From Primulina eburnea (lineage: Eukaryota > Streptophyta > Magnoliopsida > Lamiales > Gesneriaceae), in contig NC_133102.1 in NCBI RefSeq assembly GCF_022965805.1, positions 10,399,485 to 10,463,484 on the forward strand: a stretch of 64,000 nt of DNA. Direction: 5' to 3'. A model generated the notes under the pieces. It had not been told where the DNA came from. It was given only the letters and a program-made list of their open reading frames with translations, and searched no databases. Positions 48,801-59,873 of the stretch are shown piece by piece (the stretch's first letter is position 1; the number at the start of each line of letters is the position of its first letter). Position numbers and translations under genes: made by a program.

Positions 48801-49236
48801 ATATTTTTTATGCTTACCAGCTACTTCCCCACGCACCACAGTTTTTTTATAATTATCTACGATAAATTATCAAAAGATTAAAGTGCTATTTGAATCGTTA
48901 TAATTTTTAAAAAAAATGTTTTTTGAAATTTAAAAAAAAACAAAATATAATTTTGATAACAAATGAGGGAAAAATTGAAAAAACAAAAAACAGACCATTT
49001 TATAAACAAAATTTGGTCGTATTAAAATAAGATATTAAAAATAAATTAAGAGATCTGATATTAAAAATAGATTAATATACGGTGAAATACTTGTTTTTTT
49101 ATAACATCAAAACTCCATTTACTAGTTTGCAAATCACGTTAGTCAGATAACTCGTATTGAATTAGTCTTATTTACTAAGGATGACAATAACTTACTGTCG
49201 AGTTTGAGTAAAAATTCATATCATATATCGCATCCA
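48801..49236. other. AT-rich spacer upstream of SRD2
   Basis: I see no gene or element, only homopolymer A/T runs. Confidence 0.5.
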
Positions 49237-49600
49237 TGTTAGTTGTATCACATCGGTTGGATAAAATATATGGGAGTTGTATATATGCTCTTGGGCAATC
49301 CTCCCCTCTTGAGCTAGCTTTTGGGGTTGAGTTAGGTAAAATTTCCAATCTTCACATGGTATCAGAGCTCAGGTTCCACCGTTATGTGTTGGACTACCCA
49401 TAGTTGGGTCATATGTTCTGCCCATAATTGGATCATTTATAAACTTCACGTTCCAGATGTTCATTCCTTTGCGTGAGCGAGCGTGTTAGTTGTCCTACAT
49501 CTGTTGGATAAAATACATGGAGTTGTATATATGGCCTTGTACAATCCTCCTCCTTGAGCTAGCTTTTGGGGTTGAGTTAGGTCCAAATTCCAATATTAAA
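49237..49600 (+). mobile_element. TRIM retrotransposon with 120-bp LTRs
   Basis: LTR 1 (49237-49356) and LTR 2 (49484-49600) both start tgttagttgt and share ttggataaaata.atgg and ttgagctagcttttggggtt. TGGTATCAGAGC, a tRNA-Met primer site, starts at 49357, directly after LTR 1. The 127-bp internal part has no coding capacity. LTR 2 ends taaa rather than ca, and no clean target duplication is visible. Confidence 0.8.
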
Positions 49601-51083
49601 GATCCCCATTAATTATACTTACTCTCGTCTTCGTTTTCATCTCTATTGGGTATTCAATTCTATATCATCTTCATATTCATCGGATGATTGAATATTCATA
49701 TTATACCCAGATATCTTATTACTATCTATAATTACATTTTATCAGATTACTAAACTTTGATTACAAATAAAAAATTTAAATATAAAATTAACAAATTAAA
49801 TATTATAAAAAAATATAATAAAATATTATAAACAATTTTTACTAATATCTTTTTCATACAAAAATTACATTTGACTTTATGGTATAATTTTCTTCATTCT
49901 ACCCAATTAATGTCATTCAACAAAAACATATCAGAATTAACATCATACTCGATAATTCATTTATTTAATCGGGTAAAAAATATTCTCCATACCCTTGTTC
50001 ATTCAGGTCAGGTATCATATTCTCTACCTAGTTTGGAGAAAATTGTCATCCCTCTCGTGTATCACGTTAGTCAAGTAAATCACGCTGAACAAGTCTTATA
50101 TAACGAACTCGTTCATCATTAATCAAACATTCATTTATTTCACCAACCTATACACTTTTTGGGAGGGGGAAATAACTTTGTAATGTCTGAAGTAAATATC
50201 ATAATTTGTTGATTTAGTAACGTGATATTACTAAATAAATTAATGAATTTTAGAGAATGAAATATGACATATTTTGGTCATATGAAGTCCAAATGATTTG
50301 AAATTTGTTATATAACTATGCAATTGAAAATGATAGAAGTTCTATGTTTTGAGTTTTGATAAATTTGATCGTTTGACTGGTCCAAATGAATATATCGATT
50401 TAAAAATGTTAAATATTATTTTATATTATATAATTATATTTAATATAATATTAAAAAAACTGAAAATCTAAAGTTATTATTATATTATTATAATATTAAA
50501 AAAATTGAAAATCTAAAGCTAGTCGGTGGAATTGAACACCTCCAGTTTTCAAAGCGTAGCACAGAAGAGAGAAGAAAAGATGATAAGATTTTTGATTTTT
50601 TTCGATCGTGCGATTTATTTATTTATCCAATTGACGAACCGATTTCAGTTTTGGAATCGTCAACACGAGATCTTCGATTTGAGATATAAATTTTATAGTT
50701 TTGGTGATATTTGAAATTCGTCGATTTCTAAAATAAATCTGATAAATCGTTGAATCATACAGAAATTGAAGATTGTTGAATAGTGTATGATTTAATGTAA
50801 AAGATAAGATTATAGTGGTGTTATTTTGAATTATTCTCCATTTATTATAATTAGGGATTTTAATCGTTGAATTGTGGAGAGTTGTTTGTCAGTTGTCATT
50901 AATTCTGATTTATATTCGGCATCTACGAAAAATAGACTACATGGTGATATAAGTTTTCGTAGTTTAACGAATGTTGTATAAAGATTGATGATAAATTATC
51001 GAAATTGGCTGATTTGATATTATATTTGTTGTTGTTTATTATTGTTGATGTTGTTGGTTGTAGTTGTTGGGAGACGTCTTGTT
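49601..51083. other. AT-rich sequence without recognised gene
   Basis: Short ORFs (for example 49871-50122 and 50526-50714) have no family features. The stretch 50560-50760 has the composition of a transcribed leader but nothing I can identify. Confidence 0.4.
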
Positions 51084-51193
51084 GATGTTGTTCGTTCGAC
51101 GATATTGTTGTCGTCGGAGTAGGGGTACGACACATCATTATGTTGTTCGTTCGACGATATTGCTGTTGCCGGAGTTGAGGTGCGACGTATCGT
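51084..51193. repeat. 55-bp tandem duplication
   Basis: Two copies contain tgttgttcgttcgacgatat then a cggagt and a gcgac/acgac end. They sit in a gttgtt-rich stretch (51025-51245) that gives a Gln/Thr/Asn-rich ORF on the minus strand, treated as a repeat artefact. Confidence 0.65.
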
Positions 51194-51804
51194 TGATGTT
51201 GTTGTTGCATTAGTATGAGAGTGATATTGTTGATATCGTTGGTGGTTTGATTGTCCAGAAACAACAAATTGAATATTTCTGTTATGATTTCAGTTCAGTT
51301 GAATTTTATGTTGTGGTTAATATATATGTCATGCATTACAAATGATGATTATTGTGTATGCTCCCTCTTCAGAGGCTGTTTTTGTTGGACAGATTACAGG
51401 ACTTTGTCGCGAGACATGATAGAGGTGAAGGGCTAGGTGTGTCTAATCAAACAGTCATGTAGTTGATAGTGTATATATAGAGACAATATAGCTTATTTGT
51501 CTATTTTGAGTTATGCGTGTATTTATTATAATTGTTTCTGCTACATTGATGTAGATAGTGTGATGATTGCATTATTTTGTCATATATGCATTATATTAGT
51601 ATGTCATTGAAAAGAAATTTTTATGCATTTGACATCACATATTGTATGAGTACGTGGCGATGTTTAGGGCGCCACAAACTTGTTTTGATATGTAAAATAT
51701 TGGTATTAGCCTCGTTAATATGATAAATTAGATCATACTTTATTTTTTTATTCAAACTTTGTTATAATCCTTGAATAAAGTCCAAAAAGCTCAACCATGT
51801 TTAT

Positions 51805-51914
51805 CTATGAGATGGTCTCATAAATCTTTATTTGTGAAACAGATCAACCCTACCGATATTCACATTTATCTCACAAAATACGACCCGTGAGACCGTCTCA
51901 CACAAGTTTTTACT
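51805..51914 (-). repeat. palindromic MITE gtgagacggtctcac, short inverted copy
   Basis: It has gagatggtctcat at one end and gtgagaccgtctcacac at the other, with gggtcgtattttgtgagat between them on the minus strand. It is a shorter relative of the copies at 52303 and 52724. Confidence 0.55.
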
Positions 51915-52302
51915 TTATCTATGAGCATAATTTCCCAAACCCAAATTGACAAATAAAATTTCTGCAATTGATATTTAAAGTCTTATCTTTATTTATAATT
52001 TCTTAGTTTTTCTGAAAACCATGCTTTAATTTAAATCCAGTCCCATTATAATATATAAATTTTTTAAAATCTGATTCTTAAATTTCCCATTTTTCATCAA
52101 TCTAAAATCCCAAAATTTTATTTTAGGATTCCTATTTCCTCAAAATATATTTGATCGGGTATGTGTTATAAAATAAGATTATTTATGATCCAATTATACA
52201 CGTCTCCTCTTCCTGTGACATTCATCTTATGTACCAGTATATTTTATATACGGACGAAACGCAGAATGTCGACTTGAGTGACTCAAATAATTGTCACAAG
52301 GC

Positions 52303-52480
52303 AAAAACTTATGTGAGACGGTCTCACAGGTATTATTTGTGAGACGGATCTCTTATTTGAGTCACCATAAAAGAGTATTACTTTTTATGCTAAGAGTACT
52401 ATTTTTTATTGTAAATATGGGTATTGTTGACCCGTCTCACAGATTATGATCCGTGAAACGGTCTCACATGAGACTCACTC
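52303..52480 (+). repeat. palindromic MITE gtgagacggtctcac, copy 1
   Basis: Both ends carry tgtgagacggtctcac or a close variant. The middle, with agagtattactttttatgct and gggtattgttgacccg, is nearly identical to the copy at 52724. Confidence 0.65.
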
Positions 52481-52723
52481 TTGTCACAATCCAATGCCCC
52501 AGAAACTTAAGAGAAATATAATATATAAAACTTTAAAATTTTGGTTCTTAAATTTCTCGATATTTTCATGAATCTAAATCCCAAAATTTTATTTAGGATT
52601 CATATTTTCTCAAAAGATATCTGACTCGGTTGGTACATAAGATGAGGTGATCCATTGGTGATTTTTTTTTTAAAAAAAAAACAAGATTATTTGTAGTCTA
52701 GTTATACATGGTTTTGATTTACG

Positions 52724-52905
52724 GCAAAAATTTATGTGAGACGGTCTCAGGGGTATTATTTGTGAGATGAATCTCTTATTTGGGTCACCCATAAAAGAGT
52801 ATTACTTTTTATGCTAAGAGTACTATTTTTTATTGTGAATATGGGTATTGTTGACCCGTCTCACATATTATGATCCGTGAGACGGTCTCACATGAGACTC
52901 ACTCT
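52724..52905 (+). repeat. palindromic MITE gtgagacggtctcac, copy 2
   Basis: It is about 95 percent identical by eye to copy 1, in the same orientation and 420 bp away. Confidence 0.65.
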
Positions 52906-53362
52906 TGATTTACATGATCTCTTACGGTAAATGCTTGTCAAAAAACGGTTGTAACTAATTGTGTAGGAGATTTTGGTTTATTACTAGGAATTTCATGTTT
53001 TTATTAGATAACAAGTAGTTTTGAATTTCGCGGTTTTATTAGAAATATTCAATAACTTGATTTATAATAATAAAATCAACTTTCCATTTGTTATGTTGTG
53101 TGCGTTTCTATTATTTGTCGATGTAGTTGCTAAATTTGCACAATTTCATTCTCATTGATGGTTACCTGATGCAATGTACCTACTCGTATTTCACCTCTCA
53201 TACATGTTGCTATTATGATAAGATCGGGTATTTTTATCTTAGCTCGCCTTCTTCCTCTTCTTATAGTCATATCTTATACCTCACTCTATCACGTGAGATT
53301 CATATCATGTAATAATATTTTTTATAGCCCAAATTATATACGAATCTTCGTCACATCAATTA
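52906..53362. other. AT-rich spacer
   Basis: No gene or element is recognised. Confidence 0.5.
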
Positions 53363-54226
53363 TGTAACGCCCCAGATTCGACGACTGTCCTCATTGTACC
53401 AAGACGAGTCTTTTCAGCGTGCTTATGTCCTCACTCACACGCACCCTGGGAAACTTCCCAGGAGGTCACTCATCCCAAAATTGCCCCAAGTCAAGCACGC
53501 TTAACTTTGGAGTTCTTATGTGATGAGCTACCGAAAAAAAGATGCACCTTCGTGATATGAGTAGTACAAATCAAATCTTTTAAGCCCTCTTCAACTGTAC
53601 AGTCCATTACATTGAACAGTCTCGGAATCCCTCTCATTCCCGTGTGGGTCGGTTCATTCATGTTCCCTTCACCTAGAAGCCTGCCAGGAGCCGCTCATTG
53701 TTCGTGCAACTAATGGCACCGGCGATCACCCCCCGACCTCTTCGGCCCCGGGCCTCACATGCCCACCAGCTTCCGCTTGGTTCGTCCCCGAACCACACCG
53801 TACTAAGAGAGGTCGGCTCTGATACCAGCTGTAACGCCCCAGATTCGACGACTGTCCTCATTGTACCAAGACGAGTCTTTTCAGCGTGCTTATGTCCTCA
53901 CTCACACGCACCCTGGGAAACTTCCCAGGAGGTCACCCATCCCAAAATTTCCCCAAGTCAAGCACGCTTAACTTTGGAGTTCTTATGTGATGAGCTACCG
54001 AAAAGAAGATGCACCTTCGTGATATGAGTAGTACAAATCAAATCTTTTAAGCCCTCTTCAACTGTACAGTCCATTACATTGAACAGTCTCGGAATCCCTC
54101 TCATTCCCTTGTGGGTCGGTTCATTCATGTTCCCTTCACCTAGAAGCCTGCCAGGAGCCGCTCATTGTCCGTGCAACTGATGGCACCGGCGATCACCCCC
54201 CGCCCTCTTCGGCCCCGGGCCTCACA
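53363..54226 (-). mobile_element. complete Cassandra TRIM retrotransposon
   Basis: Two 397-bp LTRs (53363-53759 and 53830-54226) flank a 70-bp interior. The perfect target duplication aatta lies at 53358-53362 and 54227-54231. On the minus strand the interior starts with the tRNA-Met primer site TGGTATCAGAGC (53827-53816). The LTRs begin TGTGAGGCCC and end GGGGCGTTACA. About eight substitutions separate them (about 2 percent). There is no coding capacity; it must be moved by another element. Confidence 0.92.
53440..53560 (-). promoter_or_regulatory. 5S rRNA-like pol III promoter region in the Cassandra LTR
   Basis: On the minus strand, aactccaaagttaagcgtgc and gggatgggtgacctcctggg match box A and box C regions of 5S rRNA, the defining feature of Cassandra. 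The second LTR has the same region at about 53905-54030. This is not a functional 5S gene. Confidence 0.75.
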
Positions 54227-54231
54227 AATTA

Positions 54232-54863
54232 TATCTTTTTTATATTGAAAATTGAGTGACACGATATGATGCAAACTAAATTTTGCAGTGTTTTTTTTTT
54301 TGTGACGATAGAATCTACGGTCATTATTATTCGTTGGACACTGAGTAAACTCTAAAGATAACATAATAGCTTACCCATCATGAAATTAGGCAAACTGCAC
54401 AAGACAAACTATGAGCGACTTGGTCGCCTGAGAAATCGTTGATATGAAAAAACTAAACTTCTAATTATTAGTCAAACTTTTACTTACTTTATCAACTCGT
54501 ACAATTCTCATATACTTGTAATATGTTATTATTGAAAATGTATATGTAATGACGTTTTCATTCATTTTTTGCTGTATGACCATTTTCTCGATTCTGAAAC
54601 CAGTTGTAACACATGATCTATTTATCCAAAAAAAATTTGTTATTTACAGTAAATGAAATCTCCGAATAAAACAGACTGAAAAACAATGGCGTCACTTCCC
54701 CCAAAAAACAACAAAACAATGGCATCATCAAAGTAAAAAATCCATAGTGAAAACAACTGTTAACTAATTTCTCGCATTTCACAAGTAGCCGAAGAAGCTA
54801 AGGAGATCGAAGATCGATCTCCGCACTTGGTGGACTGAGACGCTTCCCTCTTCTGTATCCCTC
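54232..54863. other. spacer and leader before the MYB-CC exon
   Basis: It is AT-rich. The last 80 bp (cgaagatcgatctccgcac...) look like a 5' UTR. Nothing else is recognised. Confidence 0.4.
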
Positions 54864-55065
54864 ATGTTTCCGAGACTGATTCAAGTACATGAATCCATTT
54901 TAAGCCAAGAAAATATCCAGGATTCAAACATTATGGAATATGGTCAAAGGGTCGGGGGGGATCCGTGTGTGGTCCTCACTTCCGACCAGAAACCACGCCT
55001 TCGATGGACTGCTGACCTACACGAACGCTTCGTTGAGGCCGTTGCGCAGCTTGGTGGCCCCAGCA
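54864..55065 (+). pseudogene. first exon of a MYB-CC (PHR1-like) transcription factor, isolated
   Basis: The ATG starts MFPRLIQ, and residues 43-60 are KPRLRWTADLHERFVEAV, the first part of the GARP/MYB domain of the PHR1/PHL family. The exon ends GGPS at a plausible GTCAGT donor at 55066. The next exon should give ATPKAIMRTM and the SHLQKY helix. I find neither before 56926, where another gene relic begins. As it stands it is a gene fragment; a far-distant second exon is unlikely because unrelated sequence intervenes. Confidence 0.7.
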
Positions 55066-56279
55066 GTCAGTTTTATCTCTCATATTTTGTGTTCTTAGCT
55101 TTTGCAGCATATTGATTCATTTAATATGTTGAAATATTGGTGGGTGTGCTTGATGGATCTTGTTATCCCGCGTTCGTTGCTATGGTCTTGAGTACGTGAA
55201 TTCCTTTCGCATAAAAAAGATTTTATCTTGATGTCAGCTCTAAGTTACCATGTCAGTGGAATGCCTGAGTTTGTATTTATGCAAAATGATTAAATGTAAT
55301 CATATAAATCGGGAAAAAAATGAGCAGATGGGAGTTTGGATGAGTGGAGAAGGCTTTATTTTGGGGTCAACCTTCATAAAGTTTGGACTTCTTTTCGTTC
55401 AACTCAATCCCGTCTTGTCCACCTCAGCTCATCCATAACTGTATTGCAGGAATTTTGCTTCTTTACTGGGATCATTCTTGACCTAGGTCATTGACATTCC
55501 TTCACAAGCTTAGCTTTGTGTCGCAATATGTAAAATGGTATATCAGTATTTGATGTTGCATTTGGATCGATGAATTTGAAGATAAGTATTAAAGATTCAT
55601 AACGTTAAATTCATTGATTTGTTTCGATAAATTTATTTGACAATGGATTTCAAATCCTCAACTAATGGTTGTTTGAGCCATTTGTAATGATTTCGAATCT
55701 TTCCATCAAATACTTGCTGAAAACAAATCCTTCAAGACAGATGCAACCATAAGGAAATTAGAAATGGATGTCCTCCGGAATACTAACAGTCGAGTTAGTT
55801 GTACGGGCTGGATATGTGAGAAAAGGGACATCCTGGTAATTATTTGATCAAATTCATTGGGATAAGCAAAACCAACCTTGTTGAGCTTTGTGGTAAATGT
55901 ATTTTCAGAGCCCTTATACCAATCACACACAGTGAATACTTATTGATGAGATCAAGAGTACAAGAGTACAACTGATGCACAGCGACGATAATAAATTTAA
56001 GCAAAAATTAATGTATTAAATTTACACTAATAAACTAATACGTAAAAATTAAATCATGTATTAAATTTTCTGTAGATAAAAAAACTTTAAAACCTGATGT
56101 TGCGCGAAGATATAGCTGCTTCCACGTGACGCTGGAAAATCGCATGAGTAGCAAATCTACAAAAAAAAATACGAAATAGTTAGTACAAAATAAAAACCGA
56201 AACTTCGAAAAATTATAGAGTTTGGTTACTACCAGAGATAGGTGAAAATCGCTCAATAAAATTGTTCGAGAGCTTCGGT
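55066..56279. other. intron-like remainder and AT-rich sequence
   Basis: No further MYB-CC exons are recognised. The 74-aa minus ORF at 55930-55706 has no family features. Confidence 0.4.
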
Positions 56280-56904
56280 ATAAATAGAATCTTAGCGACG
56301 GTCTAAGATAAACCGTCGCTCGTTGCGACGGACAACACTATAACCGTCGCCCGTAGCGACAGCTTTTTAAAAACCGTCGCCCATGTAGATCGGCGACGGT
56401 TTATACAAATTAGTCGCCGATGCACATCGGCGACAGTTTATACTAAACCGTCGCTATATATATTAAGACGGTTTGTAACGCGTCGCAATATATTACGACA
56501 GTTTATTAAATCGTGTCTAAAATCGCGACGGATTTTTAGAAAATCGTGGCTACAAAACGACGGTTTCGTGTATACCGTCGTCTTTTTATTAGCGACGGTT
56601 TTTGAAAACCGTCGCAATATTTTACGCCGATTCATGGAAACAGTCGCTATATATTACGACGGTTTATTAAATCGTGGCTAGAAAAGCGACGGTTTATAGT
56701 AAACCGTGGCTACAAAAGCGACAGGTTTTATTAAACCGTGACGAAAAATGCGACGGTGTTTATTAATGCGTCGCTTATTTAAGTTAGCGACGGGTTATTA
56801 TAAAACAGTCGCTATAGGGCGACGGTTTTAAAACACCGTCGCAAACTGTGCGACGGTTTCCTTATAAACCGTCGCTAAGCCTTCCGTTTTTTTGTATAAT
56901 GTCA
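56280..56904. repeat. CACTA-type element end with gcgacggttt palindromes
   Basis: There are about 25 copies of gcgacggttta and its inverse taaaccgtcgc. The right border, ccgtttttttgtataatg, is a degraded form of the inverted CACTA terminus (ttcttgtagtg). The left terminus was not identified. It ends about 20 bp before the ATG of the IPMDH relic, so it lies in that gene's leader. Confidence 0.55.
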
Positions 56905-57164
56905 CCGGTGGGGTAAAAACTGACGATGGCGGCCGCGCTAAATCTCAACTGCAAACCCTAAAAATTTCAATTACCTCACTCCAAACCCTCCTCCACACGC
57001 GGCCCTAAATTCTCTGGAATCCGCTGCCTAGCCACCGCCGCACCTGTCAAAAGTTACACAATACTCTCCTCCCCGGTGATGGTATTGGCCCGAAGTCGTC
57101 TCCATCAGAGACGGATTGATATAAGGGCTGTACTGGGCTGTAGCCCACCCCATTTTCAAAAATT

Positions 57165-57335
57165 TAGCGACGGTTTGTACAACCGTCGCCGATGGGGATC
57201 GGCGACTGTTTTAATTATACCGTCGCCACTAGCGACGGTTTATTCAAATGTGAATAAAAACAGTCGCTATTAGCGACGGTTTTTCAAAAAACAGTCGCTA
57301 ATGGCGACGGTTGTTCCAAAAACCGTCGTACATCC
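57165..57335. repeat. gcgacggtt palindromic repeats inside the hAT 5' region
   Basis: Ten or so copies of agcgacggtt and aaccgtcgc lie between the left terminus and the transposase. The same motif makes up the CACTA-type repeat at 56280-56904, only 260 bp away. Confidence 0.65.
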
Positions 57336-57419
57336 GTCCAATCAAGTCCAAACCATTTATAAGGATGAGACCAAATACATTTTATTCTTGTTTAAGATTA
57401 TAACTTGAACTATTTGAAA

Positions 57420-59873
57420 ATGGAACATCAATCTGCTGCAAAGAAAGGAAAAACATTGATATCTTCTTTCTTTAAGAAGAGAGATCGTCAAGCTAGTGAA
57501 GATACTTCAATTCCTACGGTCCTTACAATGCAACATCAATCCAGTGAAAGTCTTCTATTTCCCAATATCCAAATTCCTTCATGTTCCTCTCCTAGAGACG
57601 ATCATCAGTCTTCGTCTACTTTTATTGAACGAGATCCGGGAAAAAGAAAACAGATATGTGAATATCATGTTAATGTACGAGATGAGATAAGACGTTCATA
57701 TCTAAATATGGGGCCTTATCAACCAGATATGTTGGAGTATCCAGGTACGAAATTTGGAAGCCAGAATCGTCGTTTTCAGAAAAAATGGTTTCAGAAATTT
57801 TATTGGTTGGAGTATTCGCCTTCAACAAATAAGGCATATTGTTTCTATTGCTTTCTTTTCCTGAATGATGTTAATTCATCTAATATCTCGGCATTGGTCA
57901 ATGAAGGATTTGACAATTGGAAAAGGGTAAACCAAGGAAAAACATGTGCTTTTCTTTCCCATATTGGTTCTGCAGCTTCTTCACCTCATACTATGTGTGA
58001 GAGAAGGGCTGAAAATTTGATGAGGCCCTCACAACATATTGATAAAGTGATGCATGCACAATCTAAAGAGAAAAAAGAGAAAAATCGTCTGCGTTTGAGC
58101 ACCTCAATTGTAGCTGTTCGTTGGCTAGCACTTCAAGGTTGTGCTTTTAGAGGTAACGATGAATCTCTATCTTCATCTAATCGTGGAAATTTTCTTGAAT
58201 TGGTGAAGGCTTTTGCAAAAATGAATATAGAAATTGATGAAGTTGTGCTTGAGAATGCTCCAAAAAATGCCCAATATATCGCTCCAGAAATTCAGAAAGA
58301 GATTTTACATATTATGGCCAATAGAGTACGAAAGATGGTTCGTGAAGAAGTTGGAGATAAATACTTTTGTATTCTTGTTGATGAAGCCCGAGATATATCT
58401 AAACGAGAGCAAATGGCCATTATATTGAGGTTTGTGAACAATCATGGGATTTTGACAGAAAGATTTTTTGCCATCAAAAGTGTTAGTGACACTACCTCAA
58501 TGAATTTGAAAAATGAGATATCAAATGTTCTTGTTCATCATGATCTCCATGTTAAGAAAATCAGAGGCCAAGGATATGATGGTGCTAGCAATATGCGTGG
58601 AGCCTGGAATGGACTTCAAGCATTATTTCTCAAAGATTGTCCCTATGCATACTATGTCCACTGTTTTGCACATCGTTTACAACTGACATTGGTTTCTGCA
58701 GCTAAGGATGTTAGTGTTATTTGGGAATTCTTTTCTCATTTGGACAATATTGTTAATATTGTCACTTCTTCTACTAAGCGCATTGCTGAATTACATACTG
58801 CACAAAGAAATGAAATTGAGTATATGTTGTCAATTGGAGAACGTGATTCTGGAAGTGGTGCAAACCAGATTGGTAATTTGCAACGAGCAGGAGCTACTCG
58901 TTGGAGTTCTCACTATGATTCGGTAAAAAGCTTGATAGGTATGTACACTGCAACTTGCAAAGTTTTTGAAGTTCTCAGTGATCATTCTCCAAATGGAAGA
59001 GCTAAGGCTGAAGTTCGGGGGATTTACAGAAACATGGCAAGCTTTGAATTTGTGTTTATTTTGCACTTAATGCATAAAATTATGAGAACAACAGATACTC
59101 TTTGTCAAATTCTTCAAAAAAAATCTCAAGACATTTTGACTGCTATCACATTTGTCACTACTACCAAAACTTGCCTTCAAGAATTTAGAGAATGTGGGTG
59201 GAATGAATTTCTTCAGGAAATTAAAGTTTTTTGCTCAAGAAATGAAATTGATGTGCCTGATCTTGATTGTCTATATAATATTGGACGTTCCTGTCGGCAA
59301 ACTACAATAGAACATCATTACCACTTTGATGTTTTTAATGCAGCAATAGATTTCATTTTGATGGAGTTAAATACTCGGTTCAATGAGTCATCGGTGGAAC
59401 TTCTTTCTCTTAGTACAGCTTTAGATCCTAAAAATTCATTTGACTCATTTAACAGTGATGATATTTGCAAGCTTGCGAAGAAGTTTTATCCTGGAGATTT
59501 CACAGATCAAGAAATTGTTACTTTGGAGTATGAATTGATACATTATAAACTTGATGTGATGCAGAATTTAAAGGTTTCTACACTTGTTGAGTTGTGTCAG
59601 CAATTGACCGAGAGTGGACGGTCAAGTGTTTATGTTATGTTGACTAGATTGATTCATCTTGTTTTGACATTACCTGTGTCTACTGCCACTACTGAGCGAG
59701 CTTTTTCAGCAATGAAGCATGTGAAGACGGCACTTCGCAATAAAATGGAGGATGACTTTCTTGCCGATTGTTTGACACTCTATATTGAACGAGATTTAGC
59801 TAAACATATTGATGTAAATTCTATTATTGATGAATTTTATGTTTTAAAATCTCGTAGGGCACAACTTTGTTGA
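57420..59873 (+). CDS. hAT transposase, TTF zinc-finger type
   Basis: The protein is 817 residues without a stop. The ATG at 57420 has a good context (aaaATGG); the open frame begins 15 bp earlier at a TTG. The N-terminus is basic. A TTF-type zinc-finger region at about residues 100-190 holds FYWLEYSPSTNKAYCFYC. The DUF4371/RNase-H-like core follows, with LVDEARDIS, GQGYDGASNM and CFAHRLQLTL. The C-terminal hAT dimerisation region (about 735-800) has LPVSTATTERAFSAMK and LTLYIERDL. These are the marks of plant transposases often annotated as zinc finger MYM-type protein 1. It would cut and reinsert the element. It is probably functional unless missense changes exist. Confidence 0.88.
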   Translation: MEHQSAAKKGKTLISSFFKKRDRQASEDTSIPTVLTMQHQSSESLLFPNIQIPSCSSPRDDHQSSSTFIERDPGKRKQICEYHVNVRDEIRRSYLNMGPYQPDMLEYPGTKFGSQNRRFQKKWFQKFYWLEYSPSTNKAYCFYCFLFLNDVNSSNISALVNEGFDNWKRVNQGKTCAFLSHIGSAASSPHTMCERRAENLMRPSQHIDKVMHAQSKEKKEKNRLRLSTSIVAVRWLALQGCAFRGNDESLSSSNRGNFLELVKAFAKMNIEIDEVVLENAPKNAQYIAPEIQKEILHIMANRVRKMVREEVGDKYFCILVDEARDISKREQMAIILRFVNNHGILTERFFAIKSVSDTTSMNLKNEISNVLVHHDLHVKKIRGQGYDGASNMRGAWNGLQALFLKDCPYAYYVHCFAHRLQLTLVSAAKDVSVIWEFFSHLDNIVNIVTSSTKRIAELHTAQRNEIEYMLSIGERDSGSGANQIGNLQRAGATRWSSHYDSVKSLIGMYTATCKVFEVLSDHSPNGRAKAEVRGIYRNMASFEFVFILHLMHKIMRTTDTLCQILQKKSQDILTAITFVTTTKTCLQEFRECGWNEFLQEIKVFCSRNEIDVPDLDCLYNIGRSCRQTTIEHHYHFDVFNAAIDFILMELNTRFNESSVELLSLSTALDPKNSFDSFNSDDICKLAKKFYPGDFTDQEIVTLEYELIHYKLDVMQNLKVSTLVELCQQLTESGRSSVYVMLTRLIHLVLTLPVSTATTERAFSAMKHVKTALRNKMEDDFLADCLTLYIERDLAKHIDVNSIIDEFYVLKSRRAQLC

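Noticed and set aside
53440..53560. 5S rRNA gene
   Set aside because: Only box A and box C regions match; it lies in both LTRs of a Cassandra element with TSDs.
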